A stretch of 64,000 nucleotides of DNA from Patiria pectinifera (GCA_029964075.1 CM057141.1:9114001-9178000); one strand, 5' to 3'; positions 21,482 to 33,375 are shown, counted from the stretch's first letter. Notes: generated by a model from the letters alone, not told the origin. Numbers and translations: made by a program.

Positions 21482-21760
21482 GTGTTGTTTGTCAACACAT
21501 ACAAAAACTATATTCGATAATGTCAAAGTGACGTCACATATTTCTCAACATTTTGTGTACATATCTATGCCCTACTGAGTCTATTATGAAAAAAGAATGT
21601 TTAATTAGGCCTCTTTTTGAGCAATATATAAGTTTAATGGTCAAACGCTCCAGAATCTGTTGATTTTCATCTGTAACACGTCCCTGTCTGTGTACGTACA
21701 TGTACCAAATATCAACCCAATTGGACCTTTGGTCTCAAGTTCCATGTATGTAGCATGCAA

Positions 21761-21860
21761 CTAAGTTAAAGCAGTGCTCACCAGGAACACTGGAACTGAA
21801 TTTTCGGCCTGACTAGGACTTCATCAGAGCTAGGAGTTGGTGGGCACTGCTTTAACTTAG
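21761..21860. repeat. 100-bp fold-back element with 23-bp arms
   Basis: CTAAGTTAAAGCAGTGCTC at 21761 and following is mirrored by the reverse complement ending at 21860; the 23-bp arms differ at one position. The 54-bp centre is unique. The compact form suggests a small MITE. Flanks CATGCAA and TTTCATC show no duplication. Confidence 0.75.
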
Positions 21861-22383
21861 TTTCATCCTATATACATGTACTTATCTACAGCGCAATGCA
21901 GTTCTGCTTCATTTTGCAAGATCCATGTACATGTATATACAGCTGTACATATAGGGCAAATGTAAGGCCAAATACACACACAAAAATGTTAAGGGTCCTG
22001 CCTTTTGAAAAAAAAATTGAAGCGAGAGGCCTTTTTCCCCCCTCCAAAATGGCCGCTGACCGGGCTATTTTTTCAAGATGGCTGCCAGGTTGTTGTTTTT
22101 TAAAAGGCCGTGATTGGACTCAGGAAATGACATACATGTACATGTATGTACCAGCTTTATATGGGCAAGATGCAACAGACAAAGAGGACAAAATTATGTC
22201 ACTGTTTAAAATCTATAATTTTTTCGGTTTAAAAAAAGAAGAAGGCAAACTCAAAAACGGAAGTGGGTAGGGACGCTAATCAGGTGTTTTTTTTTTTTAT
22301 TGGGCCTAAAGGCATGAACAATATACCACACACAGAATTTTGTTTGAAATTGACACAAAGAAATGTTTATTTTTCTATTAAAG
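21861..22383. other. Intergenic or intronic DNA, no exon supported
   Basis: A 124-codon + frame (21896-22270) is open by chance: it has no domain, is low in complexity and includes GTACATGTA repeats. A T-rich stretch with ATTAAAG at the right edge is the likely polypyrimidine tract and acceptor of the coiled-coil exon at 22384. Confidence 0.5.
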
Positions 22384-22515
22384 CTAGAAAATGGTGTGTT
22401 AAAGAAGCAACTTTATGCACAGAGGAGACAGGTTGAAGCTCTTAGGCAGTCCATTGACCAGTCACATGACTGTGCCAAGAATGAGGTGGTAGCCAACCAA
22501 CTCGGAAAACTGCAG
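22384..22515 (+). CDS. Host-gene exon encoding coiled coil (exon 1 of three seen)
   Basis: An exon of 132 nt, exactly 44 codons, is bounded by a pyrimidine-rich acceptor (TTTTTCTATTAAAG) and a GTACTA donor, both in phase 0. The translation begins LENGVLKKQLYAQRRQVEAL and ends VVANQLGKLQ. It is Leu/Gln/Lys-rich with heptad spacing, a coiled coil without stops. It is joined in the same phase to the exon at 23127. Together the exons look like a segment of a long coiled-coil structural protein, perhaps centrosomal; the identity is not established. The gene must extend to the left, beyond what I can recognise. Confidence 0.65.
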
Positions 22516-22740
22516 GTACTATTATGTGGCTAATTTGTTTTAAAGTTCAGTCTTGCTTGTCAGCAGTATTACTGCAACTAAAATTGAACAATTTTGCAAG
22601 AGTTCACCGGTGTGTAAGTTCGCACCTCCCATAATAAATATCGGGGTGCAAATTAGATATGGATTATATTACTGATTTTTGGGGCACATGATTGATTTGT
22701 GTGCATATGATGCAAAGACACACAATGATACTCATTTTTA

Positions 22741-22988
22741 CCCCTCAGCCGAGAGGTTGGAGGGGTATAATTGTCATCGCTTTTGGCGTTCGTCCGTCCG
22801 GGCAGCTTAGTTTTCTGATGATAACTTGAGTTAGAAATGTCGTTTGGGATTGTAACTTCGGAGTAGGCAAGTGGCTTGGTGAGGGGATCAAAAGGTTAAA
22901 GGTTAAGGTCACTGTAGCAAGTTAAAGGTTAATAAGATTTTGGTCTCTAAAATGGTTTCCAGATGATAACTTGACTCCGGCTGAGGGG
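22741..22988. mobile_element. Short repeat element with CCCCTCAGCCG inverted ends
   Basis: The 248-bp unit has perfect 11-bp inverted ends, CCCCTCAGCCG and CGGCTGAGGGG. It contains a GTTCGTCCGTCCGGGCAGC tract and a duplicated GATGATAACTTGA phrase. It lies in the intron between the first two coiled-coil exons. MITE-like by its ends, but no clear target duplication. Confidence 0.55.
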
Positions 22989-23126
22989 TTTCAACAGCAA
23001 CGCTGTTATCACTTGTGTCTCTCAACTCTCTCTTTTTCACTGTTTGAGGGGGAGACTTTTGCTGAGAGTACAGAATAGGAAATACTGTCTCACAGTTTTC
23101 TTTTAAATGGTCCTCAATCATCACAG

Positions 23127-23378
23127 GCACAGAGAGAGGAATTAGAAGACCAACTATACAGTCAGCAAGAACAAATGCAAGAAGCTTTGGGTGCTTTGTT
23201 GCATCCAAGTGATGTGATTGCTCGCATCAGTCAGCTGCAGAGGCATCTAGAGCAAGGAAGAGGTAAGACAAAACCCTTTGATGACAAGGACATCTTGGGG
23301 AAGTCATTGGCTGAGCTGGAAGACCTGATGAGAGAGAGGCTGATGGAGAAAGAGGAGGCTTGCAAACAACAGGAAAAG
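23127..23378 (+). CDS. Host-gene exon encoding coiled coil (exon 2 of three seen)
   Basis: An open stretch of 252 nt (84 codons) lies between acceptor CATCACAG and donor GTTAGA, phase 0 at both ends. It starts AQREELEDQLYSQQEQMQEA, contains LHPSDVIARISQLQRHLEQG and ends with LEDLMRERLMEKEEACKQQEK. The composition (Glu, Gln, Leu, Arg) and heptads indicate a coiled coil broken by the less regular HPSDVIARIS part. An internal GGTAAG at 23261 could serve as an alternative donor. Phase and composition tie it to exons 22384-22515 and 45178-45294. Function unassigned; cytoskeletal or centrosomal is a guess. Confidence 0.7.
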
Positions 23379-24699
23379 GTTAGATTGGATTTTTTGCCAA
23401 TAACATTAATTTCTTTCGACTCAATTGGGCTCAGCTGCTTGCGGTATATTGCTTCTCAGATGAAGAACCTCTTTTTGCTTTTGTGCCCTCATTCTTGCTC
23501 GAAACAAAGTTTTGACCACATCTGAAAAGACTCCGTCCTTAATCTTGAATTTGTGCCCAGAATCATGACATCGTGCACTTAATTCACGTAGTCATTTTAG
23601 GTGGATCAAATTGCAACATGCAAAACATCTTCTTTTTTTATCACAGTGGCTGTGGAACAGGAGCTTTGGTGTCCCTGGGATTTGGAGCCCTCAATTCCAT
23701 GACTTTTTGCAGCTTTTGATTACATGTACTTTTGTATGATTTTCTGAACATAACATGAACGTGCTACCATACATAATGCAATAAGCTCGATCTGGCCATC
23801 TTGCTTGAAAGTCTATATCTTGCCATCGTTTATAAAATTTTCATAAGCAACATAATGAATTGTTACAAAATATTTTTGTCTTATCTGAATGAAGTTCAGG
23901 AAAGAGACTATGCAATCATTATGTCTGTACATGTCCATACGTATGTCTGTATGTATGTACCAGGATGGCACGTGGAGCAGACGTGTTCAACCGACGCTCT
24001 CACTTCCACACAGTTTTGCCCTCCAAATACCATCTTTGGCTTGAATTGTTGGTACTTACATCCCTGGTGATGGCCCTGGTCAACGTTCGTTCTTTTTCGG
24101 AGGATATGGGGATCACCCAGGAGCTGAAGTCAGCCTTGAAGGAGAGTATGAGGGGTGGCAAAATTCGGCAGCATGAAATACCAGTGGTAAGCACCTATGA
24201 CGCAGCAAACAATCACCACCATGTCGCCGGTTTAATGGATGAACACAACTGGGCCGAGTTTGAAAAGTCTGAACGGGCTTTTCGAATGGGCATTGCTTCC
24301 AAACGCCACGGACCTGCTGGTAAATTCAGTCACCCGTCCCCGACTAGCTGGATTAAACTCATAAAATTGCTGACTGGTATCTTCTACTACAAAGGGGAAT
24401 TTTGATACAAAAATAGTGATGAATGTGGCCTCGAACAATCATTTCTGAAATACTCCAATCCTATCTTGAGTAAATTTCTCATCCCCAACAGTGTGAAGCC
24501 CTCGCGGAATGCTAGCAAGACCGAGAGGCTTAACTTGATTCATTCGTGCCTAGAATTGATAAACATTCAGCCATGTTTCTCCATGGTGGCTAAATCCCAT
24601 TCAAACCCAAAGCCAGTATAAACAAGATCACGCATTACGCAACTGTGGAAGTCAAACAGAAAAAGGGCCATTCAGATCATTAACAACAATAACGTTGAA

Positions 24700-25824
24700 T
24701 CTCCCGCTGTGGTTTGTCCAGCTCCTGCATCAATTGTGAAGGAGTTCTTCGAACAAAAGAACCCGCATGCCGATGGATGCTGGTCCCTTGACAATGCACC
24801 ATGGAAAGGTCAGGTAACCCTGCAACCACCAGACGATTCTATGCACCTTGTTCAGTTTATAACAGAAGGAGAAGTACGTGCTGCATTGAAGTCAACGCCA
24901 AACAAGAGCGCACCCGGACATGATCGCGTCTCTTATGCAGATCTGAAAGCATGCATCACAAACTTTATCCCGATTCTGACGTCTGTTTTCAACACCTGTT
25001 TGATGAATGGTCAGATACCAAGCGACTGGAAAAGAGCAACAATTAAACTGATTCCGAAAGCAGCACTGGACTCAGTGGACCTGTCTGAGTGGAGACCAAT
25101 TTCACTTTTGCTGACCGCTTACAGGCTGTTTATGAAGGTTTTGGAGCACAGAGTAATCCCATGGATCATTGAGACCGGTAGATTGTCCCTAAGTCAAAAT
25201 GGTTCATTACCCCGAAATGGTTTACAAGAACATGTTTTTGGCCTAAATACCGCCATCTCAGACTTCCGTCACCAGTCTAGCAAAATGTTCATAATGTTTT
25301 TGGACTTGGCCGATGCTTTCGGCAGCATTAATCACAGTTTTATGCTAGAATCTCTTAAAGCCTACGGATATCCCGACATGTTAATAAATTTGACTAAGGA
25401 TATCTACAGTAATTCCACGTTTGAGGTGGAGACATGTAATGGTTTAACAGATCCCATTAACAGAGCAATAGGTATTATTCAGGGCTGTCCATTTTTGGTG
25501 CTGGTATTTGAGCAGGGGATCAACATCTGGCTCAGATGGATGTGGGGTAATATCCCTTACCCAACGATACCCTGCCCAGTCCAAGCATACGTGGATGACA
25601 TAGCCTTGGTACCACCTCTGAATGCATTCTGCAGGAAATGTGTGAGAAAACGGAAATGTTCCTTATTTCAACGAGCTTGAAGATCAAACATAGGAAATGT
25701 GCCATCCTTCATGGCCAAAGGTCTGGTAATAACTGGTACAAAAACAATGGAACTGGCAAAGTTCAGCTGGTGGTGCAAGGTGAACCCATCCCTAAATTAG
25801 GTAAAGCTGGTTCTTATGCCTACC
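24700..25824 (+). pseudogene. R2-like LINE, reverse transcriptase part
   Basis: The main frame (24709-25680, 323 codons) encodes a non-LTR reverse transcriptase. Seen in order are EVRAALKSTPNKSAPGHDRVSY, ATIKLIPKA, WRPISLLLTAYRLFMKVLEHR, QNGSLPRNGLQEHVFGLN, KMFIMFLDLADAFGSINH (catalytic Asp region), GIIQGCPFLVLVFEQGI, and the active-site AYVDDIALV with Asp296 and Asp297. The style of these motifs and the C-terminal finger plus endonuclease further on fit the R2/NeSL lineage that uses a restriction-like endonuclease. Fragments of the same protein may begin near 23965. Stops upstream (e.g. near 24405 and 24620) and a frameshift at 25680 inactivate it. A hAT element interrupts the frame at 25825. 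Confidence 0.85.
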
Positions 25825-26201
25825 CAGGTGCGGTTCTACGGGGGGGCTGGGGGGGGGCTGTAGCCCCCCCTAAAATTGTGTCTAGCCCCCCCAAAATAAA
25901 TTCCGTAAAAAAATAAAAAATTGCATTAGCAAAAAGAAGGATTGTGATGTACATGCGAACAGTCACCCCCTAAAGAAATAGTCGTGACAAGGGTGCATTA
26001 GTTGATATAGTGTGAATGATTGTAGGATTTTATTGGCGCTCCCCATTGAAAATATGGCATGAGCCCCCACCTACCTATTGATTCTCGGAGGCCTAAGTGT
26101 CTGGAAAAAATAACCGGTCTACATTTCAGCACGCCTCCCTGAAAAAAATTCTTGATCCACCGTGCTAGCCCCCCAAAATATTGGTTCTAGAACCGCGCCT
26201 G
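25825..26201. mobile_element. Non-autonomous hAT element with 8-bp TSD TGCCTACC
   Basis: The 377-bp insert has ends CAGGTGCGGTTCTA and TAGAACCGCGCCTG, inverted repeats of 14 bp with one mismatch. It is flanked by exact 8-bp duplications TGCCTACC at 25817-25824 and 26202-26209. CAGG-starting ends and 8-bp duplications define hAT elements. Inside are inverted tracts rich in GGGGGG and CCCCCC (AGCCCCCC) and no ORF. It splits the R2-like polymerase. Confidence 0.92.
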
Positions 26202-26209
26202 TGCCTACC

Positions 26210-27366
26210 TGGGTTTTGAAACTAGTCTGGATAGCAAAGCATGTACCTCTCAGCTGGACAAGATCTCTGCTGAGTTTAAGCAGAGGCTGAGCAACAGCAA
26301 CAGTTTGCTTCCAGTAGTTGCAAAGATCCAAGCCATCAACCAAATTGCCATTTCCAAACTCAATTTTTACATGTGTAATATCTCATTCCCATTGAACAGA
26401 TTGTCAGCAATGGAAGATGTGATTGTAGGTCATATTCGAGGTTGGCTTGGACTGAACACATCGAGTAACCGTGATATCATGTTTATCTCCCAAAAGATGG
26501 GAGGCCTTGGTGTGTGCAGTCCAACGACAATGTACATTGCTAAAAGAGCTTCCTTTTTGTTAATAGAAACACTCAATTCTGTCGACCCCCAAATAAGGTC
26601 AATTGCTCGAAATTCTCTGACGAAACGCAAGGCACCGAAATCTGTTGACCCAGAGGAGCCTTCCTTTGGTGGGTTCCAGGTGGACCAACAAGGCAGGGTG
26701 ATTAAGGGTGGTAAGGTCAACTGGCCGAAATCTGTCTGGGTGGAACTAAATGAACTGCTCATGCGTGAACACCTATTAGAAGACCATGGGGATGAATTTG
26801 TCATTGTTTCAGCTGCTGATGAAACTGTGTCTCTGGCCTTCCGCTCATCACCCGCACTGTTTGCCCACCTGAAACATAAACATACACTTTGTAGAGTCGG
26901 CAGACTAAAATCAAAATCCTCCCAGGGACGAGTGTTCAGTAGTCAAGGAATCGACTTTTAACTTTCGACCGGTTACCTTAATAACATTAACATAAGTGAT
27001 AAGCTTTTAACGTTTATTTTCAAGGCCCACTTGCAACTCTTAGAATGCAGATCCCTCCTACATAGGTACTACCCTAACTCCATACCTAAATCCTGCCCCC
27101 TCTGCAACAACCCCCATGACACAGCATCTCATGTTCTTAACGGTTGTATGGAGTTCAAAAATAGATTTACAGCTAGACATGACCGGATTGTAGATCTGAT
27201 TGAGGAGGAATTACTTGAGCTCCGTCCTCGTTCCCAACTGATCAAAAACAAAATGGTTAATAGTGCGACGTTTAATATCAATTCCCATTTATTTGCTCAC
27301 CTCCCCCATAGGAAACCTGACCTACTATTGCTAGACCCAAACCACAAACATGCCTTCATTGTCAAA
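26210..27366 (+). pseudogene. R2-like LINE, thumb region, zinc knuckle and start of endonuclease
   Basis: After the hAT insert the LINE protein resumes (YLGFETSLDSKA...), with 218 open codons at 26305-26961 including KIQAINQIAISKLNFYMCN and QKMGGLGVCSPTTMYIAKRASF. From 27031 a second frame shows CPLCNNPHDTASHVLNGC, the CCHC-type finger that precedes the restriction-like endonuclease in R2-group LINEs, and then RKPDLLLLD, the PD-containing endonuclease motif. The coding sequence is cut by the larger hAT element at 27367 immediately after AFIV, in the endonuclease core. It continues beyond that element. Confidence 0.85.
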
Positions 27367-29722
27367 TAGGGCTGAGTCAATTCGAATAATTGAATATTCG
27401 AATATTTGACCTTCCAATCGATCGAATATTTGAATATTTGGTTATTTGGCCATTCCAAATTCCCTCAAAAGCAAAAATATGCCATACATGTACATGTAGT
27501 CAACGTACGTGAGCACGTCAGCATGCCATGCATGATTTCTTCACAGGTAAGTCAGGTATTTGACAACAATCAGTTCTTCTTCAGTCATCAGTAATTTAAA
27601 GATTAACAATCACCAGAGAAGCTAGAGTGACGTATTAAGCCGTGAACCCCAAACACGGCGGGTGGCGTCAGCTATTGTGACTCTCCGACCCTTTACTCGC
27701 AAACAGGAACCGAGTATATCTATTACTGGAAGATTCTTGAAGTCACAAAATGGTGTACTTCCTAGTCACAGTATTGAGGATAAAAAAAATCACTTTTTAT
27801 AGTAATAACTAGCACTTTTGTCACCAAGAATTGAGGAAATGATTTTATATCATTTTAAATAAACTTATTCTCAACAACCAAAAACTCCAAGAAAAAAACC
27901 TATGATATTTAATGTCTTTATTCAATGCAGAATGGGTCTTTGAATTGTAAATGCATATTTAAGTTTATGCAAATAATGGACATGGGCGCGGCATACACAC
28001 GCCCCAGCTTGACACCTGCAAAGCAGTATTTCCTTGTTTGCCCACAGGGGATGTATTATAAGCTGTGTACCCAAAACATGAAGGGTGACATTTCAGCAAC
28101 CCACCGAAAGAAAAAAAATTCGCCAGCCGAGCTCCGGCGGGCGCATTGTTGGCGGGCTAATTAGGGCACAGGTGCGCTGACCCGGTTCTTTTGTCTGGCT
28201 AAGTGTGTGCTCTGGAGATAACTTTCTAATTTATAGGCCACTAAAAGGTTTGGATATTTCAACTTGCCAAATGTTGATACATTTTGTCTAGCTGTGGTTT
28301 TCTATGCTGGGAATCATGGGTACGGTGTGGTGAGTTGACCGCAAAGTCTGTCTGGCGAAATAAATGAGAGCTCTTTTGAGTTTGAAATCCTCTCTGTTGT
28401 CTGCCCTTATTATTGCGTTTTGCTCGACTTGGAGGACATAAGCCAGAGGTTCCCGCTATTATTACTGAAAGTATAATTGCTGAACTAGTTTTTGAAGTGT
28501 TTATGTATTTTTTATTTGTGCAAATATTAGGTGCAATTAGCAGACTAACCCAGCGAACAAAGCTGATGGACAGCGAACGAAAATGTGTTCGATAAAAGGG
28601 TGCTCTGATCAGTTGAGAGAACTAGATTATTTTGTACATGTACATGGATGTATATAATTACGGAGGCATTGAGGCGAACATCTAACAGCCATAATAAATT
28701 TACCCCTAAAAGTAAACAAGAAATTCTTTTAGAAAAATCCCAGAGTCCGTAACATAAATGAACCAAGGTTTTCAAAACGTTTTAATGTAATGTTGGGGTT
28801 CATGACAAGTTTTCTACAACACCGCCATGTGCTGTGGGCAGCATACTGCGTGCAAGGCGATTCCCTATAACCACGTGCATTCGACATGCTTGAACAGGCG
28901 ATGGAAAACTTTTAGGGGAATTGGCTTCGCTGTATCAGTGTAATGTACCGCTTCTTGTGCGACCCTGTGCGAGCAGTACGTCCTCAAAATAAGTACATGA
29001 AAACGGAAAATACAAAGGCCCACACAGAAAAAAGAAATCAAGTTCTTTGCATGAGATTGCAGAGGTCTTCTACATCGATGTTGGCATGCCATTTTCGCGA
29101 TGTCATTAGCCGATCCAGTAAGCCCCTCCCACTGCGCACGTGGGCAAATTAACACGTGCTCCTCTCCAATGCCACGCTGCATTTTCCTATGCTGCACACA
29201 TCTACATGTAACACCAACGCGCGGGGAAACTTGCCAGGATCGCATCGGGGAAAACAGCGGCGGTTTTCTTTTGAAAATAGGGATTGTAAGTAGGACGACA
29301 ACAAACAAAAATACGGACAACGGAAACGTTACTTCTCATGCTAGAAGTTTGATATGAAAAGGTGTCAGGAAGTGTTTTGTGAAGACATGAAAGACAAAAT
29401 GTCTTGTTTATCTTGTCGGAAGCATCAGCGATTGGTGTTGCAGTCCGGCGTTAAAAAAATGGGTTGGCTTTACTGCAAGCACTCCCAAAGCAGAAGTAAT
29501 ATATGTATGGCATTATTGCTTGGCATATATACAAGCTACTTTTATGGGTTTTTTTGGCAGCAACTTGAAACTTAACTTTGAGAATACACTTTTGTTGTTA
29601 AAAAAAAGTTTTTTTTCCACCTGTTTATTTCATTGCATATCACCACCGAATATTCTTATTCGAAAATAAATATATGAATATTCGATTATCGATCGAATAT
29701 TCGAATATTCGGCACAGCCCTA
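27367..29722. mobile_element. 2.36-kb hAT-like element, TAGGGCTG ends, 8-bp TSD
   Basis: The insert begins TAGGGCTGAGTCAATTCGAA and ends with TTCGGCACAGCCCTA; subterminal CGAATATTCG repeats occur at both ends. The flanks are TTGTCAAA on the left and TTGTCGAA on the right, an 8-bp duplication with one difference. This terminal type is common among hAT elements. I see no transposase: the open frames inside (for example 28865-29320 on the - strand) have no BED finger or dimerisation motif. It is best read as a non-autonomous or gutted copy. Confidence 0.85.
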
Positions 29723-29730
29723 TTGTCGAA

Positions 29731-29998
29731 ATGATGTGTTTGTTCAGCAATGCTATGAAATCAAGTTCCAATACTATAAGCCTCTTGCTGATATTATTAC
29801 ACTCTTCACTCCGTACAGATGTAGAATCATTGTCCTCATCATCGGTTCGACGGGATGTGCCCACTGGTACCTGGTCTGAAGCTGTTGGGGTTTGGCACCA
29901 GGAAGAGTAAGTCCCTCGCAAAGTACCTGTGCCTAAGTGTCAGCATCGGCTCATCCATTGTCTGGAAGATGAGGGGTCTGAGGATGATGGCTCAGTGA
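29731..29998 (+). pseudogene. R2-like LINE, C-terminal end of protein
   Basis: Across the hAT element the LINE protein resumes with FVQQCYEIKFQYYKPLADII. After one frameshift it ends with GLKLLGFGTRKSKSLAKYL, SIGSSIVWKMRGLRMMAQ and a TGA at 29996-29998. This Lys-rich tail after the endonuclease is what R2/R4-type LINEs show. The stop is the natural one, since the family ends here. The 3' UTR follows for perhaps 200 bp; no clear tail was found. Confidence 0.75.
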
Positions 29999-30500
29999 CA
30001 CAGTGATTCCCTGGCGCCAGACCCCCAGCTCTATGCTTGTGTTTGTTTTCTAGCTCTCATTCTGTCCTTCGCTGTGCAACCTCATTGCAATTCGGCTGGT
30101 GTTATCCGAGCCGACCCCTGTTTACTCCATATATCATTTCCGTCCTTTCAGATGCTTCATATTGATAATGTCGGTTTTATTTTTCGCTTTACACCATAAA
30201 CAAGCGTATCTGTATGTACGTTTGTTTGTATTAGGTATTGTTTTCCACTTCACACTACCACTTTAGTATCTGTTGTCCGGTTTTGTACAGTCATTATGTT
30301 GCTCCTTTTAATGATCGATTTATTTGCTTCTGTTAGTTTTCATTGTACCTCCGTTTAATTTTTTTATTGAGTTTTGGCAACTTGCCGCATTACATTGTAT
30401 GTTATTCATGTGGTGCCATTGTTTTCAATCAAATTCCCAATATGTGGTATTTTGGTCAAATTTTAAAAAGAATTGGATTCATTTGACCAAAATACCAGTC

Positions 30501-30705
30501 CAATTTGAACCAAACTTGAGTCTTAGATGCAACATGGCAACCTTCACATGATAATGATGACAAAGGTCACATACCAAGGTCAAAGGTCATCTGAGGTCAA
30601 GTTGTAAAATAGGTTGAAAATGTGCAATTGGTCTCAAAAGGTGAAGTCCAATTGGAACCAAACTTGAGTCATAGATGCAACATGGCAACCTTCATATGAT
30701 AATGC
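30501..30705 (+). repeat. Two-copy tandem repeat, about 150-bp unit
   Basis: TCCAATTTGAACCAAACTTG with AGATGCAACATGGCAACC recurs about 150 bp later at 30651-30705 with few changes. Between them are AAGGTCA-type phrases. Probably part of a larger dispersed repeat. Confidence 0.7.
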
Positions 30706-31347
30706 TGTCAATATGCTTCATATGATAATGCATACCAAGTTCAGTTTTACTTTCACAGACCGCATCCTCAAAGCTTAAATGCACGACTGTTGAGTCTTCA
30801 CTTCATGCTGCAATTCAGTATAATCTGTATATATAAGAGGAAGATTTACTAGGCCTCCACAAAATAATTGTGCCCTAAAGGCTCTGAGACCGCCGGCTCC
30901 CATGATGCCAAATTCGCTCCACATCCGTGGACAAATGTGGAGGGTGTCTTCTGTGGGTTCGGGGACTTCAGGTTGTCCTAATTTTTGCGGTTGGATGGGC
31001 AATCCATTTCAACGTTTGTTTTAACTGCATTTTTTTTAACAGGAATGGCTGTCATGTCTCGTTGATTGCCTGTCCACCCTCTGTGTTGGCTTTTCTGCGA
31101 GTCAAGGCTGTGCATGGTCAGCGGCTTGAATGGGGCGTGGCCACCCGGTGTCCATATGTTTGCTATGCTTTGCGTGCGCCGAATGCAATGAATACTAAAA
31201 AGGGCCACACATAAGTATATCTGGCATGTGTGGTGGGGGGGGGGGGGGGTCAGAGGTCACAGCTCCCAAATGGCATGGGGATTGTGTTCACAAAGGATAA
31301 CTGGGCTACGACACTCTTGGGTTCGGCTTGACTGAATATTTTATTCT

Positions 31348-32357
31348 GTGAAGTGGCGGTCAAAGATCACCGACCGATGACGGAGGCGGGAGATTAGCAT
31401 AAAAACAGCACATGAGAAAGATAGGAATAAAAATAAAGGGATCATAAGTACATTGTAAGGTGATCTAGTGCTGGCACCGGAAAACAATACATCTAATTAA
31501 AGGGAGCAATGGACAGGTTATGACGAAAAACCCAGCGATGAATTGGAAAATAGTTGGAGCTAAAAGAAACGCTTATTTCTTCAAAGTCACCCATGTAAAC
31601 CTACATAATTTCTCTAATACAAGGGGAGTTCAATAAAGTGCATGTCGAGCAAGAAAATACATGTGTTACTAGTGCCATATTCATAGCAGACCAGAAAGGG
31701 GCAGATAAAAACACATTACTGACGACAACAAAATCCATATTTTTGTACTCATAAATAAGCACAAAGGACAATTTGGTCACACAATGCAAATTCAGAAAGT
31801 ACAAAATTCTCTAAGGCAAAAATAAGGAAGGCACAAATATACTTAAGTCCCATATTCATCACAAATAAGAGTGCCACACTTCATCTCTTCAGGCATAATT
31901 ACATGCATAAAGTACATTCACTCATGGTTAGCGACTTCACTTAATAATGGGGGCGCTATTTAGTAAACATGACTGAGCAATGAATTACAAAAAACCTCGG
32001 AAGAGGGCGCTTTTTATCGAGCAAAACCGAGCGATGAATTATCATAAAAACCTCGGAATTTGCTTTGAAAGACTCCAATGTTCCAGTCTGACATATCAGC
32101 ACAATACAGGCCTATCAAAGAATAAATGCAAGACTACTGGGTCGCCATCTTGGCCAAAGTTCGTAAAATGAAAACTCCCCAATGGCAGGGAAAATGCAAC
32201 AGTTCGCCCCATCTGCAATATCACAAATATTCCCTGGTCTTTCCGGTTTAAGGACATATGACATATTTAATTCAAAAGAAAAGAAAACTGCAAAAATGTT
32301 ACCTGTAAAGTGGCGGTCAAAGAGCTCCGACCGATGACGGAGGCGGGAGATTAGCAT
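31348..32357. repeat. Pair of 53-bp direct repeats 957 bp apart
   Basis: The 53-bp segments at 31348-31400 and 32305-32357 share AAGTGGCGGTCAAAGA and CCGACCGATGACGGAGGCGG with only a few mismatches. The right copy is extended by CCCGCCTCCGCC, which makes an inverted pair with GACGGAGGCGGG. They may be terminal repeats of an undescribed element, but no other hallmarks support that. Confidence 0.5.
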
Positions 32358-33230
32358 GACCCGCCTCCGCCCTGCGGTGGCGCCCTTCAGACTCACCGTA
32401 AAAGTTCAGACTGTACCTCGGGAGATGCCACCAACGACTGAGCAATGGTCTACATAGAGGTGAAGTTTCTTTATACACAGAAAAAATGGAGAACTAACGC
32501 AAGATTGATTATGATGAGGGATCATCCATGTAATAATTTCAAATCTGAAATCTCAGCTCCCTACACATGGTCTGACCAATCAAATGCCTACATTGCATAC
32601 TCCTGGGCTATCTGTAAAACGGTCAATGGCAACATGTACTGCTTGACACCCTGGAAACAAGGTTGGCTCTATGGTGCACACTATGTTATGTACGTATATG
32701 TTGCATACACAATGTATGTGAGTGGTGTTGCTTCCATCATGGCTGATGTTGTGAGTTCGAACTCACCCACAATTCAGCGTCACATTATTTTGGGGGCCTG
32801 TTTTGCGATCAACGAAGGATCGATGTATTGTTCCAAATGTTGCAATCTTGGAATAACAAAGAGTGCATAATTAATAACATCCATTGGCGGTTGTTGGAAG
32901 AAATGATGACGATCACTACAAACGTCGGTAAAGCTGTTTGGCCTTGCTTGATGGTTGAACCAACCTGAATAAAACTTTAATTGACTTTTCCCTAGCAGGT
33001 CTCGCAAAGACTTATATTTTATGATAACATAGAACATTTTTGAAGCAAATTACCCAAGTTTTTGCCAATACCCAGAGCATTGTACCCAAGTTCACATTTT
33101 ATTGCATTTATCGTCAAAACTGTACAATCAGCCTTCACCTGTGTACTACGGTAAATACATTTTCCAGCAAATGTGACTGCCTCCAAAAATGCCAATTTCA
33201 CAGACCAATGGGAACATTTACAGACATCTC

Positions 33231-33375
33231 TTGGATTGACACAAACTCAAAACAAATCAAACACCAGAAAATATATTTTTGTCTCAGGAAAATATATGAT
33301 ATAATCAATTATCTGGACAATCACAAATTGATATCACACGCACGAAATAATTTTAGCCACAAAAATATTATTTAA
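33231..33375. repeat. Dispersed repeat, copy 1 (second copy 44932-45080)
   Basis: From TTGGATTGACACAAACT to CCACAAAAATATT the sequence matches 44932-45080 with scattered differences, including GGAAAATATAT and CAATCACAAATTGATATCAC. The two copies are in the same orientation, 11.7 kb apart. They flank the second Ty3/gypsy element but are not placed like LTRs. Confidence 0.7.

Noticed and set aside
21896..22270. Open + strand frame of 124 codons before the coiled-coil exon
   Set aside because: Contains simple repeats and lacks heptads or donor and acceptor sites in phase with the following exon.
32445..32870. Open + strand frame of 141 codons
   Set aside because: No domain, no splice context and composition typical of non-coding AT-rich DNA; judged chance.
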